Shown piece after piece: positions 24,730 through 33,660 of a stretch of 36,911 nt of DNA (the stretch's first letter is position 1; each line of letters opens with the position of its first letter). Below the pieces are notes generated by a model. The model did not search any database. It was given only the letters and a program-made list of their open reading frames with translations, and was not told the origin of the DNA. The DNA lies in the NCBI GenBank assembly GCA_937871435.1, contig CALMQM010000070.1:1-36911 (forward strand). Direction: 5' to 3'. A program made the translations under genes and the position numbers. This DNA is from an uncultured Bacteroidota bacterium. GTDB lineage: Bacteria > Bacteroidota > Bacteroidia > AKYH767-A > 2013-40CM-41-45.

Positions 24730-26856
24730 ATGATTAAATTGACGACTTTGAGTGCGCTCCTTTGTATTTCTGTACAATTGAGTCTTGCACAAACATTCAC
24801 GTATCCTTCCACCAGAAAAACTGATCAGGTAGATGATTACTTCGGCACAAAAGTGGCGGATCCATACCGATGGCTGGAAAATGATAAATCAGCTGAAACA
24901 GCCGAATGGGTTAAAGCAGAAAATACAGTAACATTTGATTACCTCAGTAAGATTCCTTTTCGTGCTAAGCTGAAGGATCGCCTCACCAAACTCTGGAATT
25001 TTCCTAAACAAAGCGCTCCCTTTAAAGGTGGCGGAAATTATTTTATGTACATGAATGATGGTTTACAAAACCAATATGTACTAAACATTCTGCGTGGTAA
25101 GTTCAATGCACAACCGGAACCTTTTCTGGATCCGAATAAAATGGCCACAGACGGTACAGTAAACATCGGAAATGTTTCAGTTTCCAAAGACGGAACTTGG
25201 CTGGCCTACGAAATCTCAAAAGGTGGTTCCGACTGGAGTGAAATACACATTAAAAACACCTGGTCCGGAAAAGAAAGTCCGGAAAAAATTGAATGGGTGA
25301 AATTCTCAGGCATTTCCTGGGAAGGAAACGGTTTTTATTATTCACGTTACGATGCACCGGATTCTGCGAATATCCTCAAAGGAAAAAACGAATTTCATAA
25401 AGTCTATTATCACAAAGTTGGTACAGATCAGCGCATGGACAAACTTGTGTACATGGATAAAGAACATGCTCTGAGAAATTACGGCGCAGGTACTACCGAA
25501 GATGAAATGTATCTGCTCCTCAGCGCGAGTGAAGCTTCATCCGGCAATAGCCTGATGATTAAAAACCTCAAAAACAAAAGTGCAGAATGGAAAACTGTGG
25601 TTGCTGATTTTGAAAATGAATACAGTGTAGTCGACAACGACAGCAACATCATTTACATGCTTACTAATAAGGGAGCTTCCAATTACAAACTGGTGAAATT
25701 TGATGCTGAAAATCCTTCAACCGCATGGCAGGATGTAATTCCGGAATCTTCTGATGTACTCGAAGAAGTGGTGGTAGGATTTAATCGCTTCATCGCACGA
25801 TACATGAAAGATGCTCATAGCCTGCTGAAAGTTTTCGATAAAAATGGTCAATTTATGTATGACATTCCGATGGAAACTGTCGGTACTGTTGATCAGCTCA
25901 GTGCTTCCAAAAAAGATCCCTATATTTTCTATTCGCTCAATACTTTTATTGCTCCTTCAACTTTGTATCAGTTCAATCTTTCAACGAAACTGTACACCAT
26001 CTTTTTCAGACCCAAACTCAGTTACAATCCTTCAGATTATGAAACCAAACAGGTTTTCTTCAACAGTAAGGATGGCACCAAAGTTCCGATGTTTATTACT
26101 TACAAAAAGGGAATTGTATTAAATGGTAAAAATCCAACCTTATTGTACGGGTACGGTGGCTTTAACCTTCCACAAACTCCGATCTTTAAAGTAGAACGGA
26201 TGGTCTTTATGGAAAATGGTGGAGTGTTCGCCATGGCAAATATTCGCGGAGGAAGTGAGTATGGAGAAAAATGGCATGAAGCCGGGACCAAGCTTCAAAA
26301 GCAAAATGTCTTCAATGATTTTATAGCAGCAGCTGAATTTTTGATCTCGGAAAAATATACAAGTCCTGAAAAGCTTGGCATCAATGGTCGTTCCAATGGA
26401 GGATTGTTGGTTGGCGCTGTTATGACTCAACGACCGGATCTCTTTAAAGTTGCCATTCCTATGGTTGGAGTGATGGATATGCTCCGCTATCACACATTTA
26501 CAATCGGCTGGGCATGGAAGGGTGATTATGGTTCCAGTGAAGATGAAGCCAATTTTAAAAACCTTCTCTCCTATTCCCCTCTGCATAACATCAGAGAGAA
26601 TGTGAACTATCCTGCTACATTGGTCACAACCGGTGATCATGACGACCGTGTTGTTCCTGCCCATTCTTTCAAATTTATTTCAACTCTACAGGAGAAATAC
26701 AAAGGCCCCAATCCCGCATTGATTCGGATTGATGTCAATGCCGGTCACGCCGGAACCACAGTCTTGGGTTCCAGCAAACCTATCGCGAAACAAATAGAAG
26801 AACAAACAGATATCTTCTCATTCCTCATGTACAATTTAGGCATGACAATGCAGTGA
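24730..26856 (+). CDS. Prolyl oligopeptidase (S9A serine peptidase), exported
   Basis: 708 residues, matching the usual 700-710 of prolyl endopeptidase. A signal peptide (about 1-20, ending LSLAQ) suggests a periplasmic enzyme that cuts after proline in short peptides. The N-terminal seven-bladed propeller (about 85-430) opens with YPSTRKTDQVDDYFGTKVAD and YRWLEN. The alpha/beta hydrolase part carries the triad S555 (NGRSNGGLLVG), D638 (GDHDDRV, with R640) and H673 (NAGHAG). The GGSEYGEKWHEAG block is also typical. It has its own terminator. Confidence 0.95.
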   Translation: MIKLTTLSALLCISVQLSLAQTFTYPSTRKTDQVDDYFGTKVADPYRWLENDKSAETAEWVKAENTVTFDYLSKIPFRAKLKDRLTKLWNFPKQSAPFKGGGNYFMYMNDGLQNQYVLNILRGKFNAQPEPFLDPNKMATDGTVNIGNVSVSKDGTWLAYEISKGGSDWSEIHIKNTWSGKESPEKIEWVKFSGISWEGNGFYYSRYDAPDSANILKGKNEFHKVYYHKVGTDQRMDKLVYMDKEHALRNYGAGTTEDEMYLLLSASEASSGNSLMIKNLKNKSAEWKTVVADFENEYSVVDNDSNIIYMLTNKGASNYKLVKFDAENPSTAWQDVIPESSDVLEEVVVGFNRFIARYMKDAHSLLKVFDKNGQFMYDIPMETVGTVDQLSASKKDPYIFYSLNTFIAPSTLYQFNLSTKLYTIFFRPKLSYNPSDYETKQVFFNSKDGTKVPMFITYKKGIVLNGKNPTLLYGYGGFNLPQTPIFKVERMVFMENGGVFAMANIRGGSEYGEKWHEAGTKLQKQNVFNDFIAAAEFLISEKYTSPEKLGINGRSNGGLLVGAVMTQRPDLFKVAIPMVGVMDMLRYHTFTIGWAWKGDYGSSEDEANFKNLLSYSPLHNIRENVNYPATLVTTGDHDDRVVPAHSFKFISTLQEKYKGPNPALIRIDVNAGHAGTTVLGSSKPIAKQIEEQTDIFSFLMYNLGMTMQ

Positions 26857-26883
26857 TACTTTTGAACAACTGAATTTGAAAAG

Positions 26884-26917
26884 TCGGGGTGCGGGATGAT
26901 TCCTTCACCCCGATTTT
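26884..26917 (+). terminator. Terminator after prolyl oligopeptidase
   Basis: TCGGGGTG and CACCCCGA are a perfect 8-base inverted repeat with a 14-base loop, followed by TTTT. Extra A-T and G-U pairs outside lengthen the stem. It separates the peptidase gene from the ligase gene. Confidence 0.75.
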
Positions 26918-26919
26918 AT

Positions 26920-26927
26920 TAACTTTG
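26920..26927 (+). promoter_or_regulatory. -7 promoter box TAACTTTG for the tandem ligase gene
   Basis: Perfect TAnnTTTG 28 bases before the start codon and immediately after the preceding terminator. No TTTG at the -33 position. Confidence 0.4.
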
Positions 26928-26955
26928 TGACTCGGGAAAATCACCCGTTTCATCC

Positions 26956-29664
26956 ATGAAATTAAAAATCGGAATCGTATTCGGCGGATTCTCACGTGAG
27001 CGGGAAATTTCTTTTGCCGGAGGCCGTACTGTTTACGACAATCTTAACAAGTCACTTTTCGAAGCTGTGCCTTTGTTTGTTGACAGTTTCGGAAATTTCA
27101 TTTTGCTGGACTGGGAATATATCTACAAAGGAAGTATCCGTGATTTTTACCCACCTGTAGATCGACTCCCTCATTCTATTCACGAGTATCAGGTATATGC
27201 GGAGAGTCTTGGTGATCTGTCAGCATCTGAACAGGAAAATTTAATCCATTCTCTGGGTAAAAAAATTTCGCCGGATGCACTGAAAGAAATAATTGATTTC
27301 GCCTTCTTGTGTCTCCATGGTCCATTTGGTGAGGATGGACGAATTCAGGGCCTCTTTGAGTACCTTGGAATTCCTTACTCCGGTTCCGGCATTTTTTCAT
27401 CTGCCATTGGTATCAACAAAGCCATTCAAAAACATTTGATGCAGGAAGCAGGTTTTCCCAGTCCTGCATTTTTCACTATTCAACGAAATGAATGGACAGA
27501 CACTGAATTGAGGAGAAATATTTTCGCCAAAGTAAAAGAGGAAATCGGTTTTCCCTGTGTCATCAAAGCTGCTAATCAGGGATCTTCTATCGGAGTGAGT
27601 ATTTTGATTGAAGCAAATGAACAGAAACTACTGGATGCTGTTCAACAGGCTTTTTTCATTCGAACTATTGATGCAAGCCAATGGAACAAACTGGATGAAA
27701 CGAAACAGGTAGAATTTATCCGTACGCTCACTGATATCCGTGAAGGAATCGGGATTCCGGTTTTACTGAAGAGTCGTTCACCGGAAGATGTTGTTTATCA
27801 TCCTGAACATTTGCTCGATAAAATCAAATCCTGTTTTTCAAATGGGGAAGAAAAAATTCAACTGGAAAGTCTGGATGCGGAGAGCGAAGTTCTCATCGAA
27901 GGATTTATTTCCGGAAAAGAATTTTCATGCATTGTGATACGGAATGAAAATGGTCTGCCTGTGGCTTTACCTCCGACTGAAATCAGAAAAGGAAAAGAAC
28001 TTTTCGATTACCGTTCAAAATATTTGCCCGGACTCTCCAGGAAAATAACTCCCATTCATCTTCCGTATGAACACATTCAACAAATTCGTAAGGACTGTGA
28101 ACGATTATTTTTATCCTTAGGATTTAATGTCTATGCTCGTATCGACGGATTTATCAATGAAGAAGGAAAAGTATTTTTGAATGATCCGAATACTACCTCC
28201 GGAATGATGCCTTCCTCCTTTTTCTTTCATCAGGCTGCCGAAATCGGTTTGAATCCTTCGCAGTTTCTCACCTACATCATCCGCACTTCTCTTTGGGAAA
28301 GAAAAAAGGACATGAAAAATATTGTCCGTATTCCAAAACTATTGAAGCAATTGGATGAAGATATATTATCTCTCAGATCCGCAGGCAAAACAAAAATCAG
28401 AGCCGCGGTCATTATGGGTGGTTACTCATCTGAAAGACATATTTCTGTTGAAAGCGGAAGAAATATCTATGAAAAATTATCCTCTTCTGAAAAATACGAA
28501 GCCATTCCGATTTTTTTGAGCGGGAATAACGAGCATCATCAGCTAAATCAGATTCCTGTGAACCTCATGTTGAAAGACAATGCGGATGATATTCGTGAAA
28601 AAGCAATGCATTATGAAGTTCATGAAGTCATTCAGGAAATCATGGATCAGTGCGAGAACATTACGTCCAAATACACGGATGCCGACAATGTTCTTCAGCC
28701 ACGTCAGATTTCCTATGCTGAACTTGCTGAACTCTGTGATGTCGTGTTTATCGCTTTGCACGGCAGACCGGGTGAAGACGGTGAAGTGCAACGTCATCTT
28801 GAATCTGTTGGTTTGCCTTACAATGGCTCCGGTGTTGACTCTTCAAAAGTTACCATCAACAAATACGAAACAAACGAAATTTTACAACGCAACGGATTTT
28901 CCATTGCAAAACATGCTTTGGTAAATATTGCAGATTGGAATCTGGATAAAAATGCGTTTGTAAAAAATATTCTTCAACGCTTCTCGTTTCCTTTCATTGC
29001 AAAACCTGTTGATGATGGATGCAGCAGCGCAGTCAAAAAGATCCGCAATGAAGAAGAACTAATAGCTTTTTCTGATTTAATATTTCGTCAGCAGGAAGAA
29101 CTTATTGCCGCTGATGCGCAGATTCTTCATCTGAAAATGAAAGAAGAATTTCCAAGAAAGCAACAATATCTGATTGAAGAATTAATCGAGAAAAAAGGTG
29201 CCACTCACTTTCTGGAAATCACCGGCGGTATGCTCACTCACCTGAATGACAAAGGCGAACGAAGCTATGAAGTATTCGAAGCGTCTGAAGCACTTTCGGA
29301 AGGCGATGTCTTGTCGCTGGAAGAAAAATTTCTTGCAGGAGAAGGACAAAATATCACGCCTGCCCGATACGCGAAGAATCCGGATGAACGCAAAAGAATC
29401 TCCGATGAAGTGCGTATGCAGTTGAAAAAAGCCGCGATCGTTCTCAATATCGAAGGTTACGCACGTATTGATGCATTTGTACGAATATTCTCTGACGGAA
29501 AAGTAGAAGTAATTTTCATCGAAGTAAATTCGCTCCCGGGAATGACCCCGGCTACTTGTATATTTCATCAAAGTGCAATAGCCGGATACAAACCTTATGA
29601 ATTCATTGATGGAATTCTTGAATATGGAATGCAAAAGAAAAAATTACCTGTCCGCATAGACTGA
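26956..29664 (+). CDS. Double D-alanine-D-alanine-ligase-like protein (two fused ATP-grasp ligases)
   Basis: 902 residues, more than twice a normal Ddl (about 300-370). Half 1 (1 to about 465) starts with IGIVFGGFSREREIS and E15. Its ATP loop is intact (K204, GSSIGV at 209-214), but the metal-binding end reads NDPNTTSG: D410 replaces the usual Glu, N412 is kept and the P-G is lost. It also has an insertion between the loop and the grasp region (about 220-310). Half 2 (about 480-902) starts AAVIMGGYSSERHIS with E493. It has a changed loop (K683, DDGCSS) but an intact end: D839, E856-V-N858 and LPGM. Each half keeps what the other has lost. Ddl makes D-Ala-D-Ala for peptidoglycan; here the substrate is uncertain. 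It lies 11 bases before the PASTA gene. Confidence 0.85.
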   Translation: MKLKIGIVFGGFSREREISFAGGRTVYDNLNKSLFEAVPLFVDSFGNFILLDWEYIYKGSIRDFYPPVDRLPHSIHEYQVYAESLGDLSASEQENLIHSLGKKISPDALKEIIDFAFLCLHGPFGEDGRIQGLFEYLGIPYSGSGIFSSAIGINKAIQKHLMQEAGFPSPAFFTIQRNEWTDTELRRNIFAKVKEEIGFPCVIKAANQGSSIGVSILIEANEQKLLDAVQQAFFIRTIDASQWNKLDETKQVEFIRTLTDIREGIGIPVLLKSRSPEDVVYHPEHLLDKIKSCFSNGEEKIQLESLDAESEVLIEGFISGKEFSCIVIRNENGLPVALPPTEIRKGKELFDYRSKYLPGLSRKITPIHLPYEHIQQIRKDCERLFLSLGFNVYARIDGFINEEGKVFLNDPNTTSGMMPSSFFFHQAAEIGLNPSQFLTYIIRTSLWERKKDMKNIVRIPKLLKQLDEDILSLRSAGKTKIRAAVIMGGYSSERHISVESGRNIYEKLSSSEKYEAIPIFLSGNNEHHQLNQIPVNLMLKDNADDIREKAMHYEVHEVIQEIMDQCENITSKYTDADNVLQPRQISYAELAELCDVVFIALHGRPGEDGEVQRHLESVGLPYNGSGVDSSKVTINKYETNEILQRNGFSIAKHALVNIADWNLDKNAFVKNILQRFSFPFIAKPVDDGCSSAVKKIRNEEELIAFSDLIFRQQEELIAADAQILHLKMKEEFPRKQQYLIEELIEKKGATHFLEITGGMLTHLNDKGERSYEVFEASEALSEGDVLSLEEKFLAGEGQNITPARYAKNPDERKRISDEVRMQLKKAAIVLNIEGYARIDAFVRIFSDGKVEVIFIEVNSLPGMTPATCIFHQSAIAGYKPYEFIDGILEYGMQKKKLPVRID

Positions 29665-29675
29665 CCCCGGCCATT

Positions 29676-30437
29676 ATGTTTTCCACTCTCATACAGTTTA
29701 TTAAAAGTCGGATATTTTTCATCAACCTGTTAGCCGCAGTTACAGTCATGGGTGGATTGTTTCTCGGAATTTATTTCTGGCTTGGCAATTTCACTCATCA
29801 TGGAGAAAGCATTACAGTTCCCGATTTACGTGGATTGAAAATGGAAAAACTGGAAAGCTTTCTTAGTGACAAACATTTGCGCTATAAAATTGTCGACTCC
29901 CTGTATCAGGTAAATTCCAGTCCGGGTACCATCATCGAACAGGATCCTGCACCGGATTCTAAAGTAAAAGAAGACAGAACAATTTATCTGACCGTCAATT
30001 CTTCCAAACCTCCGAAAGTGAAAATGCCCAATCTGGTGGATGTTTCCTACAGACAGGCAGAAGCAATTTTGGAATCATTTGGTCTCAAGGTAGGCCAGCT
30101 TATTTACAAACCTGATCTTGCAAGAAATGCAGTCCTCGATCAGTTGTACAAAGGATCATCTATTCATCCGGGAAAAGAAATCTACAAAGGCTCTGTGATT
30201 GACCTTGTATTAGGAGACGGCATGGGCAATACGGAAGTACCTGTACCGGATTTGAACGGATTAACACGAGGAGAAGCCTTATTTGTATTGAAAGGTTCAT
30301 CTCTTACAATAGGAACAGTACATGTTGACCCGGGAGTACGCGATTCTACTACGGCAACGGTTTACAAACAAAGTCCGGAAGCCTCTGAAAATGCAACCAT
30401 AAATCAGGGAGAAGCAGTGGATATTTACCTGCATTAA
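29676..30437 (+). CDS. Membrane-anchored protein with three PASTA domains
   Basis: 253 residues. A short cytoplasmic N-terminus and one membrane helix (about 14-36) are followed by three PASTA repeats (about 47-107, 113-184, 189-253). They open VPDLRGLKMEKLESFL, MPNLVDVSYRQAEAIL and VPDLNGLTRGEALFVL. PASTA domains bind peptidoglycan or muropeptides and usually sit on PBPs or Ser/Thr kinases; here they stand alone. The start is 11 bases after the ligase stop, so the two are probably one transcript and both concern the cell wall. Confidence 0.92.
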   Translation: MFSTLIQFIKSRIFFINLLAAVTVMGGLFLGIYFWLGNFTHHGESITVPDLRGLKMEKLESFLSDKHLRYKIVDSLYQVNSSPGTIIEQDPAPDSKVKEDRTIYLTVNSSKPPKVKMPNLVDVSYRQAEAILESFGLKVGQLIYKPDLARNAVLDQLYKGSSIHPGKEIYKGSVIDLVLGDGMGNTEVPVPDLNGLTRGEALFVLKGSSLTIGTVHVDPGVRDSTTATVYKQSPEASENATINQGEAVDIYLH

Positions 30438-30638
30438 TATCCATTTTCCATTCCTGACGATCCATTCAGTTCTTGCATAGATGCGAGGCTCTATAGAGGT
30501 TTATAAATACATCTGGATCTTTATCCTTTCCTGTTAAAATCAGCATCTTCAGTATTTTAAAAACGCTGCCGAAAGCCATTCTTTATTTGTATTTTCGCCT
30601 CTTATTCCCTGAAAATTTCAGGTAAATAAATTGACTCT
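30438..30638. other. Intergenic region between PASTA and T9SS genes
   Basis: 201 bases with a perfect palindrome CTCTATAGAG at 30489-30498. A -7-like TATTTTCG (one mismatch) at 30590-30597 lies 41 bases before the next start. No terminator with a T run was seen. Confidence 0.4.
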
Positions 30639-32519
30639 ATGTTCAGTTCAAAAGTTATTTTTCAATCCGTCCTTTTCCGAATGATTGTGTTGATTTTGCC
30701 TCTCAGCAGTTTCGCACAGGAAATACTTGTTCCTCTCGGCTCCAATGCTGATATCCATTCTTATTTAATTGAGCATCCGGGCGCGACAAAAAGGGTTGCA
30801 ACAATTCAGGACACATTGATTCTTCCTTTCATTGATGATTTTTCGAGAAAAGGAATTTACCCTTTTGATAGTCTTTGGGAAGATCAGGATGTTTTCATCA
30901 ACAACACGTTCGCTGATTCACCTCCTACAATCGGTGTGGCTACCTTTGACGGGCTTAATTCTCTTGGCCAACCTCACGACAGCACCAGCAGCGCGGAAGG
31001 CATTGCTGATTATCTTACCTCTCGACCGATTGACCTGCACATTACCGGACCGGATACATCTTCTGTTTGGTTGAGCTTTTTTTACCAGCCGCAGGGATTG
31101 GGAGATATTCCTGAAACCGACGACTCTCTTGTTGTTCAGTTTAAGACCAAGCAAAATGACTGGATTAATATGTGGTCTGTTCCCGGAAGATCAGATACCG
31201 CTTTTCAACGTGCCAATATCCAGGTAAGAGATACAACTTTTCTCTACAAAGGATTTCAATTCAGATTTTATAATATCGCCACTGTGAATGGCAACAGAGA
31301 TCATTGGAATATTGATTATGTGATTTTGAATAAACAAACAGCACCGAATGATTCTATTCGTGATAATGCACTGATTACCTCTCATTCTACTTTGCTCTCG
31401 GAGTTTACTTCTATGCCTTATACACATTATAAAGCATTGTCTTCTCCACTTGCAGCTATGCAGACTGTAGTAAATGACACAACACACAATCTTAACCGTG
31501 GACAATATTCATTCACTCCGGGAATTAAAATTTACAATGAAACCGGCACTGAAATTTATTCATTTGATATCGGGAGCACCAGTTCAGTTTCTTCCAATTC
31601 TTATACAGGTTACGGAGTGCCACTGAATAGTTTTTCATATCCTTCTGTTGCAGCTGACAGCGCCAAGTTTTTTGTAGTCTCATCCTTTGAACGAGATATT
31701 ATCGGAACTGTTAATCCTTACAATGATTCCAGTTTCTTCACACAGAAATTCTTTAACTATTACTCCTACGATGACGGAAGTGCAGAAATCGGTTATGGGG
31801 TATCAGGAAATACTGATTTAAAAATCGCCTACAAGTTTGATGTTAAAAAACCGGATACTCTGCGAGGTATACAGATTTACTTCAACCCGGTTGGATTAAA
31901 TGTACATAACAAATTATTTCAACTGGCATACTGGAACAGCGTGGATGTTGCAGGAAATACCGACCATCTGGTCTATAAAATGATCAACCAGAAACCTGCC
32001 AATATTGACGTGATAAATGGTTTCGCTACTTATCTCTTTGATACATTGCTGGTAGTTCCACAAGGATCTGCCTGGGTTGGTCTGATTCAGAATGAACCAC
32101 AGACATTGTATGGAATTGGTCTGGACAGAAACACAGACTCTCATCAAAAAATGAATTACCACCTTGATGGATTCTGGTATACATCGCAAGTGCATGGTTC
32201 CTGGATGATTCGTCCGCTCTTCGGTGACACACTCAATCGTGGTATGCTGATTGGTATTGATGATCCGACATCACCAACGATGGATATCAGAATGTATCCG
32301 AATCCGGTTCAGCATGAATTTACTCTTGACTTCATCATGAAGGCCGGAGAAAAATACACCTGTTCCATTTTCGATCTGAGCGGTCAGCTTATAAAAAGTG
32401 AAGAGGCTGTTTCAGGAAACAAGATTTCATGCCAGGATCTTTCTCCCGGATTCTATTTCCTGCGAATCAATTCTGCGGATAAAACGGAAGCGGGTACAAT
32501 TAAATTCATAGTCAATTAA
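30639..32519 (+). CDS. Secreted protein with T9SS type A sorting domain, function unknown
   Basis: 626 residues. A signal peptide (about 10-27, ending SSFAQ) leads into a beta-rich, Ser/Thr/Asn-rich body with FIDDFSRKGIYPFDSLWED and a region resembling a jelly-roll or MAM-like fold (VWLSFFYQPQGLGD). The last 80 residues are the type A sorting signal: MYPNPVQHEFTLDF, a YTCSIFDLSGQLI strand and LSPGFYFLRI. It should cross the outer membrane by T9SS and be attached to the surface or released. No catalytic motif is seen. Its place between the PASTA and pseudouridine synthase genes suggests a surface protein, not an imported one. Confidence 0.88.
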   Translation: MFSSKVIFQSVLFRMIVLILPLSSFAQEILVPLGSNADIHSYLIEHPGATKRVATIQDTLILPFIDDFSRKGIYPFDSLWEDQDVFINNTFADSPPTIGVATFDGLNSLGQPHDSTSSAEGIADYLTSRPIDLHITGPDTSSVWLSFFYQPQGLGDIPETDDSLVVQFKTKQNDWINMWSVPGRSDTAFQRANIQVRDTTFLYKGFQFRFYNIATVNGNRDHWNIDYVILNKQTAPNDSIRDNALITSHSTLLSEFTSMPYTHYKALSSPLAAMQTVVNDTTHNLNRGQYSFTPGIKIYNETGTEIYSFDIGSTSSVSSNSYTGYGVPLNSFSYPSVAADSAKFFVVSSFERDIIGTVNPYNDSSFFTQKFFNYYSYDDGSAEIGYGVSGNTDLKIAYKFDVKKPDTLRGIQIYFNPVGLNVHNKLFQLAYWNSVDVAGNTDHLVYKMINQKPANIDVINGFATYLFDTLLVVPQGSAWVGLIQNEPQTLYGIGLDRNTDSHQKMNYHLDGFWYTSQVHGSWMIRPLFGDTLNRGMLIGIDDPTSPTMDIRMYPNPVQHEFTLDFIMKAGEKYTCSIFDLSGQLIKSEEAVSGNKISCQDLSPGFYFLRINSADKTEAGTIKFIVN

Positions 32520-32524
32520 ATTTA

Positions 32525-32556
32525 TCTATTTCATTTTTTTTCAAATAGAATGAAAT
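32525..32556 (+). promoter_or_regulatory. Two mutually exclusive AT-rich hairpins before the pseudouridine synthase gene
   Basis: TCTATTT (32525-32531) pairs with AAATAGA (32543-32549). ATTTCATT (32528-32535) pairs with AATGAAAT (32549-32556). The arms overlap, so only one hairpin can form at a time. A run of eight or more T lies inside. This could be a weak terminator of the T9SS gene or an attenuator; the stems are AT-rich and weak. Confidence 0.3.
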
Positions 32557-32610
32557 GCTGATCGCGGCTTTTCGCATGGATTCGCTGCTGAATTTGTCAT
32601 ACTACACACA

Positions 32611-33645
32611 ATGCAAAACGAAGAGGGAGAAGTAATAGAACAGGATGAATTGTTCGAACATTATCGATTTACAGTCGATAAAGGACAATCCCTTTTACGC
32701 ATTGACAAATTCCTGATGAATCGTCTGGAACACAGTTCCAGAAATAAAATTCAGCAAGCCTGTGATGCCGATTGTATTCTTGTAAATGGCAAAGCCGTAA
32801 AATCAAGTTACAAGGTAAAACCGATGGATGAAATTCAGGTTGTGTTACCTGAACCTGTCCGTGACATTGAACTGATCCCTCAGGATATTCCGATTGATAT
32901 AGTATATGAAGATGATGATCTGGTAGTCATCAATAAACCCGCTGGAATGGTGGTTCATCCGGCTTACGGAAATTACAGTGGAACCTTGATGAACGCACTG
33001 GTTTTTCATTTTCAAAATCTGCCGCAAAATGAAAGTAACCGAAGCAGACCCGGACTGGTACACCGCATCGACAAAAATACTTCTGGTTTATTGGTGATTG
33101 CAAAGAGTGAAAACGCCATGACTGCACTGGCCAAAGAATTTTTCGACCGGACCATAGAAAGAAAATATTCCGCTCTTGTGTGGGGAGATTTTAAAGAAGA
33201 CGAAGGAACCATTATTGGAAATGTCGGACGCAGTCTGAAAGACAGAAAGATCATGGATGTATTTCCATCAGGAGAACATGGCAAACATGCGGTTACCCAT
33301 TACAAAGTGGTAGAGCGTTTTGGCTACGTTACTTTGATTGAATGTAAACTCGAAACCGGACGTACTCATCAGATTCGAGTGCACATGAAATTTGCAGGTC
33401 ATCCGCTTTTCAACGATGAAACTTACGGAGGAAACAGAATCCTGAAAGGCACCACATTTACGCGCTACAAACAATTCATCGACAATTGCTTTGAATTGCT
33501 GCCAAGACAAGCACTGCACGCGCAAACACTTGGATTTATTCATCCGACAACAAAAGAAAAAATGTTTTTTGAATGTCCTTTGCCGGAAGATTTTTCCAAC
33601 GTTATAGAAAAGTGGAGAAATTACGTGAAGTACGTAAAAGAATAA
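32611..33645 (+). CDS. rluD: RluA/RluD-family ribosomal pseudouridine synthase
   Basis: 344 residues. An N-terminal S4 RNA-binding domain (about 28-88, with RIDKFLMNRL and VNGKAVKSSYKV) is followed by the RluA catalytic domain: LVVINKPAGMVVHPAYGN, GLVHRIDKNTSGLLVIAK with catalytic D154, ERKYSALVWG and LETGRTHQIRVHM. RluD converts U1911, U1915 and U1917 of 23S rRNA; the length, S4 domain and HRIDK motif fit RluD best, but RluC-like specificity is possible. It converges on mqnE 15 bases away. Confidence 0.9.
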   Translation: MQNEEGEVIEQDELFEHYRFTVDKGQSLLRIDKFLMNRLEHSSRNKIQQACDADCILVNGKAVKSSYKVKPMDEIQVVLPEPVRDIELIPQDIPIDIVYEDDDLVVINKPAGMVVHPAYGNYSGTLMNALVFHFQNLPQNESNRSRPGLVHRIDKNTSGLLVIAKSENAMTALAKEFFDRTIERKYSALVWGDFKEDEGTIIGNVGRSLKDRKIMDVFPSGEHGKHAVTHYKVVERFGYVTLIECKLETGRTHQIRVHMKFAGHPLFNDETYGGNRILKGTTFTRYKQFIDNCFELLPRQALHAQTLGFIHPTTKEKMFFECPLPEDFSNVIEKWRNYVKYVKE

Positions 33646-33660
33646 ACTTCTTTTCTCTCC

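Noticed and set aside
26140-26664. 174-codon minus-strand ORF inside the prolyl oligopeptidase gene
   Set aside because: It is antisense to the conserved catalytic domain and its translation looks like no protein family.
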